Positions 32,987 through 41,084 of a DNA stretch of 64,000 nucleotides are shown here, one piece after another. The DNA is from Hoeflea_A sp040932035 (GTDB lineage Bacteria > Pseudomonadota > Alphaproteobacteria > Rhizobiales > Rhizobiaceae), in the NCBI RefSeq assembly GCF_040932035.1, contig NZ_JBFRBB010000003.1:434001-498000 (forward strand), written 5' to 3'. The translations under genes were made by a program, and so were the position numbers. Every line of letters begins with the position of its first letter. Within the stretch, counting starts at the first letter, position 1. The notes under the pieces were generated by a model. That model saw only the letters and a program-made list of their open reading frames with translations. It made no database searches and was not told the DNA's origin.

Positions 32987-34314
32987 TCGACTCCAGGATT
33001 TTCGGACATCAATGGGCCACGGCCGAGGGCCGGGCGATCTTCGCCGAAAAAGCCCGGGTGGTCAGATGGCTTGAAATCGTGATCGCGCTGGCTGAGGCGC
33101 AGGCTGAATGCGGGATCATACCTGCCGCGTCTGCGGAAGAGATTTCGGGTCTTCGTGACGTCGATCTGCCGATCGATGATATAGCCGCGCGAACAAGGCA
33201 AACCTCCCACTCGACGCTGGGTATGATCCAGGTTCTGCGCGACTTGCTGCCGGCTTCTTCAGCCGAACATGTCTATTACGGCACGACGGTGCAGGATATC
33301 ACCGACACTTCGCAGGTATTGGAGATGCGCGCGGTCGGACTGCTGATCTGGCGTGATCTCTGGTTGCTGGAAGGTGACCTTTTGCATCTTGCCGAAGTGC
33401 ATCGTGAAACGCCGATGGCGGGACGCACCCACGGCCAGCCGGGCTCACCCATCTCATTCGGATTTAAGGCCGCGTCCTGGGCCGACGAGGTTGGCCGCCA
33501 CCTGCAGCGCATGCAGGAAATGCGTGGCCGGTGGCTTGTCGGTCAGTTTGGTGGAGCGGTCGGAACGCTGGCTTTTTTCGGAGACCACGCGTTGACGCTA
33601 CGCGCGGCCTTTTGCCGCCGACTTGACCTTTCTGAACCCGATATCTCCTGGACCAATTCACGTGACAGGCTTGCGGAATTTGCCAATTTTGCCGCAGCGG
33701 CTGTTTCCAGCCTCGCGCGCATCGCCAATGAAGTATATGCCCTGCAGCGCAACGAAATCGGCGAACTCGCGGAAAGCAGCCGACCGGGCACTGTCGGCAG
33801 CATTACCATGCCGCACAAGCGCAACCCGGAGGACAGCGAACAGATCGTAGCGCTGTCGCGTCTGGTGCGCTCGCTGGCGGGTATTCTGACGGAAACGATG
33901 GTGCAGGAACACGAGCGCGATGCCCGAAGCTGGAAAGTCGAATGGGCCACATTCCCCGAGCTCTGTCACTATGCCCTGGCTGCGACCGCGATGGCGAGGG
34001 AACTGATGTCGGGTCTCGAAGTGAATGCCGACGCAATGCAGCGAAATCTTGGATTTGGCTCGTCGTCCGAGCGTTTGCTGAGCGAAATGTCGGCCCGGCT
34101 AGGAAAACACCGCGCACAGGAGACCCTGCAGGAGGCCTATCGCAGGGCCCGCGAAGAGCGGCGGCCTGTTGTGGAGATGCTCGAAGGAGTTGCAACGGCC
34201 GCTGAACTTGCCGAACTGCCCAAGGTGGATGTCGGCGCATCCGGCCCGATGGTGGACCGGGTGATCATGACCGCCCGAAACCGCAGATCCTCGGAAACGG
34301 AAAACTGGTTGTGA
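32971..34314 (+). CDS. Aspartase/fumarase-superfamily lyase 1 (adenylosuccinate lyase/PcaB-like)
   Basis: 447 residues. Superfamily signatures: AEHVYYGTTVQDITDT (region C1, substrate loop), AGRTHGQPGSPISFGFK (region C2 with the catalytic-type His) and GSITMPHKRNPEDSEQ (signature region C3). These lyases perform beta-elimination; XcbC1 of Xanthobacter, in the same superfamily and also adjacent to a ComA homolog, eliminates phosphate from phosphosulfolactate to give sulfoacrylate. Purine and muconate genes are absent here, so the coenzyme M-like role is preferred. GGGAG ribosome site before ATG 32971. Confidence 0.85.
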   Translation: MDAHMIDSRIFGHQWATAEGRAIFAEKARVVRWLEIVIALAEAQAECGIIPAASAEEISGLRDVDLPIDDIAARTRQTSHSTLGMIQVLRDLLPASSAEHVYYGTTVQDITDTSQVLEMRAVGLLIWRDLWLLEGDLLHLAEVHRETPMAGRTHGQPGSPISFGFKAASWADEVGRHLQRMQEMRGRWLVGQFGGAVGTLAFFGDHALTLRAAFCRRLDLSEPDISWTNSRDRLAEFANFAAAAVSSLARIANEVYALQRNEIGELAESSRPGTVGSITMPHKRNPEDSEQIVALSRLVRSLAGILTETMVQEHERDARSWKVEWATFPELCHYALAATAMARELMSGLEVNADAMQRNLGFGSSSERLLSEMSARLGKHRAQETLQEAYRRAREERRPVVEMLEGVATAAELAELPKVDVGASGPMVDRVIMTARNRRSSETENWL

Positions 34315-34364
34315 CCCGTTTGTGCCAGTTTGGTTCGGGTTCCGGCCGGGTGCGGTTCAGAGCG

Positions 34365-34411
34365 CGTTCCGGATTGCAGATCGGCTGATTTTTCTACCGG
34401 AATCCGGAACG
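34365..34411. terminator. Long-stem hairpin between the two lyase genes
   Basis: Perfect 11-bp stem CGTTCCGGATT/AATCCGGAACG around a 25-base loop containing TTTTT, flanked by a further imperfect CCGGCCGGGT/ACCGGGCCCGG pair. It fills the 137-base gap between the two plus-strand lyase genes. Could attenuate or protect the mRNA; no downstream T-run. Confidence 0.55.
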
Positions 34412-34451
34412 ACCGGGCCCGGCGAAAACCAAGATGTCTAAGGAGTGAACA

Positions 34452-35975
34452 ATGACCCGTTCGGGGATGGGCGCTGCGGCCCGCCGTTTTGAAGGACCTT
34501 CTGCTGATGGTCCGGCGCAGGAACTGATCGATGCGGGCTTTGCCTGGGAGATCGCTGACGCGCCGATGCTGCACCACGGGCTCAATGTCGCGGATCTCGG
34601 CCACGTTCTTGACCTGCAGCATCGAGGGATCATTCCCGGCGGCGCAGCCCGTCAGCTGCTTACGGTGCTGATGGAAGCCTACCATACGGATGCAGCGGAT
34701 TTCCCGTATGATGCCCGGCACGGGGAGCCTTACAACTCGCGGGAGCGGCACTTCGTCGAACGCATTGGTGATGCTGCCGGGTGGCTGCATGCCGGGCGTC
34801 CGCGGCGCGAAGCTGCCCGCGTGGCGCTGCGTGTTGTGCTTCGGCGTCTTACCGCCGAGCTGATTGTCTCGGCCGGTTCCTTTGCTGAAACCACCGCCGA
34901 GTTTGCCGCGCGGCATCGCGACGTGTTCATGGCCGATCAGACCTATCTGCAACAGGCGCAACCTTCCACGTTTGGGCATTACCTTCTGGGCTTTGTTCCA
35001 CCGGCAGTGCGCGATTGCGAGCGCCTGTTCACCGCGCTTGAACAAATCAACCAGAGTCCGGGTGGCGCCGGCTGCGTCAACGGAACCCAGTTGCTCGCCG
35101 ATCGCCAGCACATTGCCGATCTGCTCGGCTTTGATGGGGTGATCGATCACACGCGCGATGCAATGTGGCAGACAGATACGTTCATCGATGTTCTGGCCAG
35201 CAGTGTGAGCGTGTTGTCGAACCAGTCCAAGCTGGCTGAAGATCTGGAAATCTGGTCGAGCCAGGAATTCGACTATGTCGATCTCGCTGGTCCCTATACG
35301 CGCGCCTCGGTGCTCATGCCGCAAAAACGCAACCCTTATGCGCTGTCCATCGTACGCGGCGGCAGTGGCGTGGTGATTGGCCGACTGACGGGTTTCCTGG
35401 CCGTGGTCAAAAGCCCGTCGGCAAGAAGTGACAACCTGATCTTTGCCTATGGTGAGATTCCGAGGGCGCTGGAGTTTGCCTCGAAAATCAGCGACCTGAT
35501 GAAAGGTGTTGTTGATACGATGAGCGTCAATCAGAACCGCATGTGGAAGGTTCTGGAAGATGGGTTCAGCCAGGCGACGGATCTCGCTGAACACATCATG
35601 CTCACCTGCGGGGTTGACTATCGCACGGCATATCGCGTCGTCGGGGAGGCGGTCAAAGCTGCAAGCCGAAGCGGTTTTCGAGGCGTTGATATCGATCCCG
35701 GGATGATCGATTCCGCGGCGAGCAAAATCGGTTGCCGTTCACTGTCGCTCGACCCGGACGATCTTGCGCGCGCGCTCGATCCGCGTGCGATTGTGGCAAC
35801 GCGCACCGCTCCGGGCGGGGCGGCTCCGGACGTGGTTGCTCAAATGGCGCAGGACAATTGTGCTGCGGCCCGCCGGTATTGCGAACGCGCCACCGGGCAG
35901 CTCGCCAGATTCACCAATGTGGAAAATGAACTGACCAAACGCGTAGAGGACATTCTGGCCTCTGATGCATCCTGA
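34452..35975 (+). CDS. Aspartase/fumarase-superfamily lyase 2 (argininosuccinate lyase-like)
   Basis: 507 residues with AAGGAG ribosome site. Argininosuccinate-lyase-like signatures are YNSRERHFVERIG, MADQTYLQQAQPSTFGHYLL (C2 region), and SVLMPQKRNPYALSIVRG (C3 signature). There is no argG or other arginine gene nearby. With the preceding lyase it reproduces the pair of aspartase/fumarase proteins (XcbC1, XcbD1) next to ComA in Xanthobacter coenzyme M synthesis, where the second step after sulfoacrylate is reported as decarboxylation. Assignment to that role is inference; the family is firm. Confidence 0.83.
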   Translation: MTRSGMGAAARRFEGPSADGPAQELIDAGFAWEIADAPMLHHGLNVADLGHVLDLQHRGIIPGGAARQLLTVLMEAYHTDAADFPYDARHGEPYNSRERHFVERIGDAAGWLHAGRPRREAARVALRVVLRRLTAELIVSAGSFAETTAEFAARHRDVFMADQTYLQQAQPSTFGHYLLGFVPPAVRDCERLFTALEQINQSPGGAGCVNGTQLLADRQHIADLLGFDGVIDHTRDAMWQTDTFIDVLASSVSVLSNQSKLAEDLEIWSSQEFDYVDLAGPYTRASVLMPQKRNPYALSIVRGGSGVVIGRLTGFLAVVKSPSARSDNLIFAYGEIPRALEFASKISDLMKGVVDTMSVNQNRMWKVLEDGFSQATDLAEHIMLTCGVDYRTAYRVVGEAVKAASRSGFRGVDIDPGMIDSAASKIGCRSLSLDPDDLARALDPRAIVATRTAPGGAAPDVVAQMAQDNCAAARRYCERATGQLARFTNVENELTKRVEDILASDAS

Positions 35976-36309
35976 CGGGGTAAATCAGTGTTCCGCGGAC
36001 TGTTAAAAATTTCCCAAAGTAAATGCCGGCGAATAATCTCATTGGTGCCGGAACGGTTCGCGCGAGGGGCGAATAAACAACGCTTTGAGGATTGAAGCAC
36101 CATAGTTTTAATATATTGTTTTTAAACAATAATATTGATGGGATTGCCTCCGTTTCGAGCTGATCTCCCCGCCGGGTCCGTAGAGCGGCCGGCACCCAAT
36201 TACCGGACAGCCAACAGATATCTCAGAGCCCTTGACGGGTTCTGAATGATTGTCTACGATACGAAATATGAATGTCTGATGAGAAATATTTCTCGGTTGG
36301 GAGAACGAA
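35976..36309. promoter_or_regulatory. Intergenic control region with two palindromes
   Basis: 334 bases without a gene before the flavoprotein gene. TATTGTTT-TT-AAACAATA at 36114-36131 is a perfect 8-bp inverted repeat, and GAGAAATATTTCTC at 36281-36294 is a perfect 14-bp palindrome 15 bases before the GTG start. TCTACGATACGA near 36253 resembles the ATACGA words at other promoters of the locus. Suggests an independent promoter for the 36310-39282 genes. Confidence 0.55.
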
Positions 36310-37644
36310 GTGAAAATCGTAATGATCGGAGGAGGCCCCGGGGGTCTGGGCGCGGCGGGCGCTGCAAAAGGAACTGATCCGTCTGCGGAAACTGTCATCT
36401 ACACGCAGTTTGAAGACGTGGCCTACAGCCCCTGCGGTATCCCGTTTGTGCATGGCAAGGAAATCGATTCCTTTGACCGGTTGTTTCTTGCGACCAAGGA
36501 GCAATATGTGCAGGCGGGAATAGACGTTCACTACGAGACAACCGTCGAATCCATCGACCTGAAGAACAAGAAGATTCATGTCCGCAGCGAAGGCGATGTG
36601 AGCTATGACCGTTTGATCCTTTGTTCGGGCTGGAAGTACAAGGAACTCGACATTCCGGGTCAGGATCTTGACGGTATTTACCGCGTCAAGAACATCCGCA
36701 GCGCCATGGAATGGGATAAATTTCTCGACAATGTCAAAACCGCGGTCGTTGTCGAGTGCGGCCCCATCGCCGTTGAGATGGTATCGGCCATGGTTCATCG
36801 CGGGATCAAGACAACGGTCGTGGATCCCAACCCGTGGCCGATGTCGGAAGCGGTTGATCCGGACATCATGGAGCCTGTCCGCAAGGACTGGGAAGAAGCC
36901 GGCGTGGATCTGCGCTGGGGCGAACGCGTAACCGCTTTCCGTGGCGATAAAACACTGACCCATGTGGAGACGACATCGGGTGTTGTCGATGCGGATATTG
37001 CAATTCTCGGCACGCCGAAAGTGCCCAACAACGATCTGGCAAAAGCCGCGGGGATCAAAATCGGCAGTACCGGCGGCATTATCATCGACTCGCGCGGCCG
37101 CACGTCCGATCCGGATGTCTTTGCGGCTGGCGACTGCGCCGAGATAGTTCATGGCATCACCAATGTTCCGTTGCAGGGTCTGTCCGGAAGCCACGCCTAT
37201 GCCCAGGGAAAAGTCGCGGGCGTAAACGCTGCCGGCGGCGAGCGAATTTACCAGCCTGTCCATATCCCGTGGGGCATGCTTGCCGGCGAATGGATGATCG
37301 GCGGTATCTCGTTTGGCGAAACATCGGCCTCCGCTGTCGGCATCAACTACATATGCGGTCAAACAACCGGAATTACCCGGGCGCGCTACTACCCGGGCGT
37401 GAAGCCAATCACCGTCAAACTGCTGGTCGATCCCAAATCCCGCCGCCTGGTCGGTGCGCAGATGGTCGGCGGTGAAGGCGTCAAAGAGCGTGCGGACTTC
37501 CTCGGAGTGGTCTCCAGGGCAGGCCTTACCATTGATGCCCTTGCGTCCATGGAAAACGTCTACTCCCCGGCGATCGGCGCGCTCAATGAACCGATTGCGA
37601 TTGCGGCGCAGGATGCGGTGATGAAGCTGGATGGAAAGGTATGA
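36310..37644 (+). CDS. Single-cysteine pyridine nucleotide disulfide reductase, CoA-disulfide-reductase-like
   Basis: 444 residues from a GTG start. FAD-binding MIGGGPGGLGAA at the N-terminus, lone redox cysteine in YSPCGIPFV (as Cys in CoADR and NADH-polysulfide reductases), FAD motif VFAAGDCAEI at about residue 275 and a dimerisation domain with GVKERADFLGVV. The second dinucleotide motif is degenerate: VVVECGPIAVEM in place of G-x-G-x2-G, so NAD(P)H binding may be altered. The family reduces low-molecular-weight disulfides or persulfides (CoA, CoM-type). Next to ComA and lyase genes, a disulfide of the made thiol is a plausible substrate. ATGA overlap with the next gene. Confidence 0.85.
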   Translation: MKIVMIGGGPGGLGAAGAAKGTDPSAETVIYTQFEDVAYSPCGIPFVHGKEIDSFDRLFLATKEQYVQAGIDVHYETTVESIDLKNKKIHVRSEGDVSYDRLILCSGWKYKELDIPGQDLDGIYRVKNIRSAMEWDKFLDNVKTAVVVECGPIAVEMVSAMVHRGIKTTVVDPNPWPMSEAVDPDIMEPVRKDWEEAGVDLRWGERVTAFRGDKTLTHVETTSGVVDADIAILGTPKVPNNDLAKAAGIKIGSTGGIIIDSRGRTSDPDVFAAGDCAEIVHGITNVPLQGLSGSHAYAQGKVAGVNAAGGERIYQPVHIPWGMLAGEWMIGGISFGETSASAVGINYICGQTTGITRARYYPGVKPITVKLLVDPKSRRLVGAQMVGGEGVKERADFLGVVSRAGLTIDALASMENVYSPAIGALNEPIAIAAQDAVMKLDGKV

Positions 37645-37904
37645 TTGCCATGTCGTTTCCCCAATGGATCAGATCCAATTCCGAGCACTATCTGATGTGC
37701 GATGCCCAGGACCGGATGGCGAAGAAAATGGGCTTCAATCCACCGAACAGGCCGCGTGGATTGAAAGAGCGGTTCTGGCGACAGTTGTTCGTGCCGATCT
37801 ATCGGCTGATGCCCTGGTCGATGAAGAAAACCGTCATGCAATCACTACCGGGAAGCCACAGAAAATCCTGGCCAAGGAGATTTTTTCGATCCCCTGGATC
37901 GTGA
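37641..37904 (+). CDS. Small basic protein, unknown function
   Basis: 87 residues whose ATG overlaps the flavoprotein stop as ATGA. Starts MIAMSFPQWIRSNSEHYLMC, has one amphipathic aromatic-rich stretch (RFWRQLFVPIYRLMPW) and a basic C-terminus. No family recognised. In a neighbouring frame the segment ending KERFSQEQQAYDEQ also looks protein-like near a T-run at 37880, so a frameshift in the last 15 codons, or a longer original protein, cannot be excluded. Confidence 0.55.
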   Translation: MIAMSFPQWIRSNSEHYLMCDAQDRMAKKMGFNPPNRPRGLKERFWRQLFVPIYRLMPWSMKKTVMQSLPGSHRKSWPRRFFRSPGS

Positions 37905-37971
37905 AGGAGAGGTTCAGTCAGGAGCAGCAGGCTTATGACGAACAATGAACGACATAACAAAGGGAACTGAT

Positions 37972-38460
37972 ATGCCTAAGACTGTCACAATCGATCCGCC
38001 GAAAGAGGGCGACATCCTATTTAATGTGGAAGACAAGGTTTTTCCTGATCACCAGGCCAACGAGGGCGACAAAGCATATATCTTCATGCACACCGTCCCG
38101 TTCGAAGGCTCGGTCGGCCTTGTCAATATGCTTACCGCCACGCGCCTGCAGCGCAAGGGCTTCAACCTGACCTTCATTCTCTATGGTCCGGGTGTTTTGA
38201 TGGCTTCCGCCGCAAGGGGCTATCCGGCCGTGGGTTCGGAAGGATTCCCCGGGAACCTTGGCTACAACCGCCAGCTTAAAACGCTCATGGACGAAGGCGC
38301 CACGGTTTACGCCTGTCGTTTTGCAATGGGTGCCCTTTATGGCATGCGCGAAGATGATTTGATCCCCGGTGTCAAAGCCTTCAACCCGCTGGATGTGCTG
38401 GATGCAAACATTCAGGCCTATCGCGATCGCGCCCTGGTGCTGTCGACCTGGACTTTGTGA
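37972..38460 (+). CDS. MSMEG_0572/Sll0783-family DsrE-like nitrogen-starvation protein
   Basis: 162 residues from ATG 37972 with AGGGAAC ribosome site. Features: DKVFPDHQANEGDKAYIFMHTVPFEGSVGLVN, LLYGPGV-type strand (FILYGPGVLMASAARGYP), TVYACRFAMGALYG with one Cys, and NPLDVLDANIQAYRDRALVLSTWTL at the end. This is the family named for MSMEG_0572 and Sll0783, a constant member of Nit1C clusters; Sll0783 is induced by nitrogen starvation in Synechocystis. Biochemical role unknown; DsrE folds often carry sulfur or small anions on a cysteine. Confidence 0.82.
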   Translation: MPKTVTIDPPKEGDILFNVEDKVFPDHQANEGDKAYIFMHTVPFEGSVGLVNMLTATRLQRKGFNLTFILYGPGVLMASAARGYPAVGSEGFPGNLGYNRQLKTLMDEGATVYACRFAMGALYGMREDDLIPGVKAFNPLDVLDANIQAYRDRALVLSTWTL

Positions 38461-38480
38461 CCCGGATATTTTTCGCTTCC

Positions 38481-38573
38481 TGCCGGCTCGGCGAGGGACG
38501 GTGCAATCCGGTCTCTTCGTCGTGCCAAGGCACCGCCCGCGATTAACGGCGGACGAAGCGCTTGTCTCCGGCA
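38481..38573 (+). ncRNA. Candidate structured leader RNA before the CbiM-like gene
   Basis: Hand folding gives an outer stem TGCCGG/CCGGCA (38481-38486, 38568-38573) enclosing a compact three-way junction: CTTCGTC/GACGAAG (38515-38521, 38552-38558) closing directly onto GTGC-CAAG-GCAC (38522-38533) and CGCC/GGCG (38534-38537, 38548-38551), with no unpaired junction bases. It ends 12 bases before the GGAAAGGAG ribosome site. No cobalamin-riboswitch box seen. Confidence 0.4.
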
Positions 38574-38598
38574 TGTTGGGTGCGGAAAGGAGCAACTC

Positions 38599-39282
38599 AT
38601 GCATATCGAACCTGGCGTCGTGGACGGCGCAAAGATAGTCCTAAGCTACGCAACGGCGGCGGCCTCCGTGGGGCTGGTCGCCAAAATGGCAATCGACACC
38701 ATTCGCAATGATGGCGGATTTGGAGCGCTGGCCATGCGCAGCGTTGCCGCATCATTGCTTGTATTCTGCTTCTTCGAGGTGCTGCCGCACTATCCGGTGG
38801 GCGTTTCCGAGGTGCATTTCATACTGGGATCCACACTCTACCTGATATTCGGAGCGGGTCCGGCAGCAATCGGCCTGGCGGCCGGCCTTCTGCTGCAGGG
38901 CGTGATGTTTGCGCCCTTCGATCTGCCGCAATACGGCATCAACATAACGACACTTCTGGTGCCGTTGTGGGCGGTGAGCCTGTTGGCAAAACGGATCATT
39001 CCGGCCCGCACGCCATATGTTGAAGTGAAATACTGGCAGACACTGGCACTTTCCACGGCCTATCAGGGCGGTATCGTTTCTTGGGTGGCCTTTTGGGCTT
39101 TCTACGGAAACGGCTTCGGTGCCGAAAACCTCGGCGCCGTCGGTTCATTCGGCGTCGCGTATATGGCGGTCATCCTCTTGGAACCGGTCGCGGATCTTGC
39201 GGTTCTCGCCTTTGCCAAAACCCTGGCTCCCTATGCGAGAAACCCGATGCTCTACCATCGACTCCATCATGCAGCCAGCTAG
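38599..39282 (+). CDS. CbiM-like energy-coupling-factor transporter permease
   Basis: 227 residues starting MHIEPGVVDGAKIVLSYAT; the free Met-His start is that of CbiM/NikM S-components, which use the N-terminal His to bind Co2+ or Ni2+. Six to seven membrane segments, a second metal-type His region VGVSEVHFILGS and a C-terminal YHRLHHAAS. GGAAAGGAGC ribosome site. A cobalt uptake role suits the cobalt-type nitrile hydratase nearby. No ATPase (CbiO) or CbiQ gene is adjacent, so it would have to borrow a module. Confidence 0.75.
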   Translation: MHIEPGVVDGAKIVLSYATAAASVGLVAKMAIDTIRNDGGFGALAMRSVAASLLVFCFFEVLPHYPVGVSEVHFILGSTLYLIFGAGPAAIGLAAGLLLQGVMFAPFDLPQYGINITTLLVPLWAVSLLAKRIIPARTPYVEVKYWQTLALSTAYQGGIVSWVAFWAFYGNGFGAENLGAVGSFGVAYMAVILLEPVADLAVLAFAKTLAPYARNPMLYHRLHHAAS

Positions 39283-39842
39283 AGCTCAACGCCCCCGGTA
39301 ATCCCCAACTACCGGGGGCGGCTCAGGCTGGCAGCGTTGATTTCCCAATACTTCATTTTTGTTGGAACTCTTTCCGCCCTTGCTCAGGCCTTGAACGCGG
39401 CCTGAGCGGGCTGATCGGCGTTATCGACGCGGGGTGCTGATAAGTGCACAAGCACCGCCGGCGTTCAATAAAACCGGATTTCATGAATGTTCTGATGTGG
39501 ATAAATACCGTGTGCCTCGATGCACTTCTATGTATACCGCTTTGGGATTCTCCACTATCGCCGGCTGTGCAAACGGAACAAAGCCGCAGCGAAAAAACCA
39601 ATCCAGAAAACGCTCCAGATCCAGTCCTGCCAAAGCTCCATCAAAGCCTCCCCGCTTCATGGAAATTCCGTGACCATAACGTTGGTCTGATCTCGAAACA
39701 GGCTCGGTCCACTTGCGGATGCCAGGATCCGTGAACCAATCCCAAAATGGTAGCGCTTACCCGTTATCTTGCTGGATTTCGGGCGGTTGGTGCAACTTTG
39801 CCTGACCCGTTGGTTGCGCCGCTACTGCCGTTAGCCGCCACT
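39283..39842. other. Non-coding gap between two convergent transcripts
   Basis: 560 bases after the CbiM-like gene and before the 3' end of the glycosyltransferase gene. Apart from the terminator-like hairpin at 39290-39320 nothing was recognised; short frames (up to 96 codons) lack family features and ribosome sites. Confidence 0.55.
39290..39320. terminator. Terminator-like hairpin ending the ComA-side operon
   Basis: Perfect 11-bp stem CGCCCCCGGTA/TACCGGGGGCG with a 9-base loop, starting 8 bases after the CbiM-like stop. Position and strength fit transcription termination for the plus-strand genes, although a U-tract is missing. Confidence 0.65.
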
Positions 39843-41048
39843 TTATTGTGCAGCCACGGTTGTTGGTGCGTCATGATGGTTTTCGCGAGCCGCCATGACG
39901 TTGTTGTAAATTTCAATGTGCTGCGCGGCGGTGTTATCCCATTGGTAACGCGCGGCCAGTCGAGGCCCGTTGTCGCGCAACCTCGCGGCGGTATCAGGCT
40001 CGTTCAGGAGCCTTGCCATTCCCTGCGACAGGGAGGCAGGGTCTGCGACCCGCGTCAGGATGGCGTCGCTGTCATGAACAAGGAATTCCCTGAATACGTC
40101 GATGTCCGACGCAACCACAGGCAATCCTGCGCTCGCGGCTTCCAGGATAACCAGCCCCCAGCCTTCCTTGACGGAAGGAAACACGAAGCCGTCTGCGGCA
40201 GCGAACCATTCCGGAAACTCCCGGTCGTCGACCGTGCCGAGCAAGATAATGTCCTTGTCCAGTTCCAGTCCGAGATCGGGAAGCGAATTGAGAACGTCTT
40301 CGCGGTACTCGCGATAGTCCTGGAATGAGTGGCCGCCGATCACGGCCAAAACGGGCTTATTTTGCCCCTTTGCCTTCAAGTCCGCGAGAGCCTGGATCAG
40401 GAAGCGGCTTCCCTTGCGTGGTTCGATACCGCCAACGGTCAGGTAAAGGAACCGGCCTTCAGCCCCGGCCCGTTGCCGCAATTCGGCGCGTCGTTCTTTG
40501 CTGACGGGCTCGGCAAACCGCTCGGACCGGACCCCGTTGGTGACGATCGTGGACCGGACGCCGTAATCGTCGAGAAGTTGCTGCTTCCACAGTTTGCTGA
40601 CAACGAGGACGTGGTCAGGTTCCAGAATTGCATTGCGCTGACAGTCGATGAGTGCCTGCGTGGTGAAATCGTCGACATGATGTACGGTACGCACAAGCTG
40701 GAAATTAGCGCCCGCGTCACGGACCCGCGCAGCGGCCCGGGCCGAAATGCAATCCTGACTGTGGATGATATCGAATGCGTTGCCGAATTTGCTCAAACCG
40801 GCTTCCATCGCATCGATCCAGCTGAAAACCCGCTGTTCAAGCGTGTCCATCCATGGCGGTGATTCAACGATTTCGACAGGCACGGCGACTTCGCGAAAAA
40901 GGCCGGCGTCCTGTGGACCCATGGCAAAGATGGTAACGTCCACGCCGGCGGTCTGCAGAGCCTCTGCGAGTTCCAGAGTATGAACCACACCACCGCGTGG
41001 CTTGATTGAATAGGTGGTCAGGGCCACGCGGGGGAGGGAGGGTTTCAT
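39843..41048 (-). CDS. MSMEG_0565-family glycosyltransferase (GT4 type)
   Basis: 401 residues with GT-B fold. N-domain start VALTTYSIKPRGGVVHTLELAEAL and FDIIHSQDCISA; C-domain GGIEPRKGSRFLIQAL and the nucleotide-sugar site FPSVKEGWGLVILEAASAGLPVVAS (E-x7-E). Its length and the RTVHHVDDF segment match the MSMEG_0565 family found in Nit1C-type clusters, not cell-wall enzymes. Third gene of the carbamate kinase-fdrA operon (36 bases after fdrA). A sugar transfer in a nitrogen-assimilation cluster is unexplained and suggests a glycosylated small molecule. Confidence 0.8.
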   Translation of the reverse strand: MKPSLPRVALTTYSIKPRGGVVHTLELAEALQTAGVDVTIFAMGPQDAGLFREVAVPVEIVESPPWMDTLEQRVFSWIDAMEAGLSKFGNAFDIIHSQDCISARAAARVRDAGANFQLVRTVHHVDDFTTQALIDCQRNAILEPDHVLVVSKLWKQQLLDDYGVRSTIVTNGVRSERFAEPVSKERRAELRQRAGAEGRFLYLTVGGIEPRKGSRFLIQALADLKAKGQNKPVLAVIGGHSFQDYREYREDVLNSLPDLGLELDKDIILLGTVDDREFPEWFAAADGFVFPSVKEGWGLVILEAASAGLPVVASDIDVFREFLVHDSDAILTRVADPASLSQGMARLLNEPDTAARLRDNGPRLAARYQWDNTAAQHIEIYNNVMAARENHHDAPTTVAAQ

Positions 41049-41084
41049 GTGATCTTTTTTCGAACGTTTGGATAACCAATTGAA

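Noticed and set aside
34137..35594. Long open frame (485 codons) on the minus strand opposite the second lyase
   Set aside because: Mirror frame of a clear argininosuccinate-lyase-like gene with full signatures; no motif or ribosome site on the minus strand.
32971..35975. Reading the two lyases as purine (PurB) and arginine (ArgH) synthesis genes
   Set aside because: No pur or arg neighbours and both directly follow ComA; housekeeping roles cannot be excluded without phylogeny but are less likely.
37631..37948. 105-codon frame overlapping the small protein and the DsrE-like start
   Set aside because: The alternative frame starts with an ATGA overlap and has a more protein-like start; only the 3' end of this frame looks coding, mentioned as a possible frameshift.
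39434..39734. Short plus-strand frames after the CbiM-like gene
   Set aside because: No ribosome site, unusual composition and no family features; region treated as non-coding.
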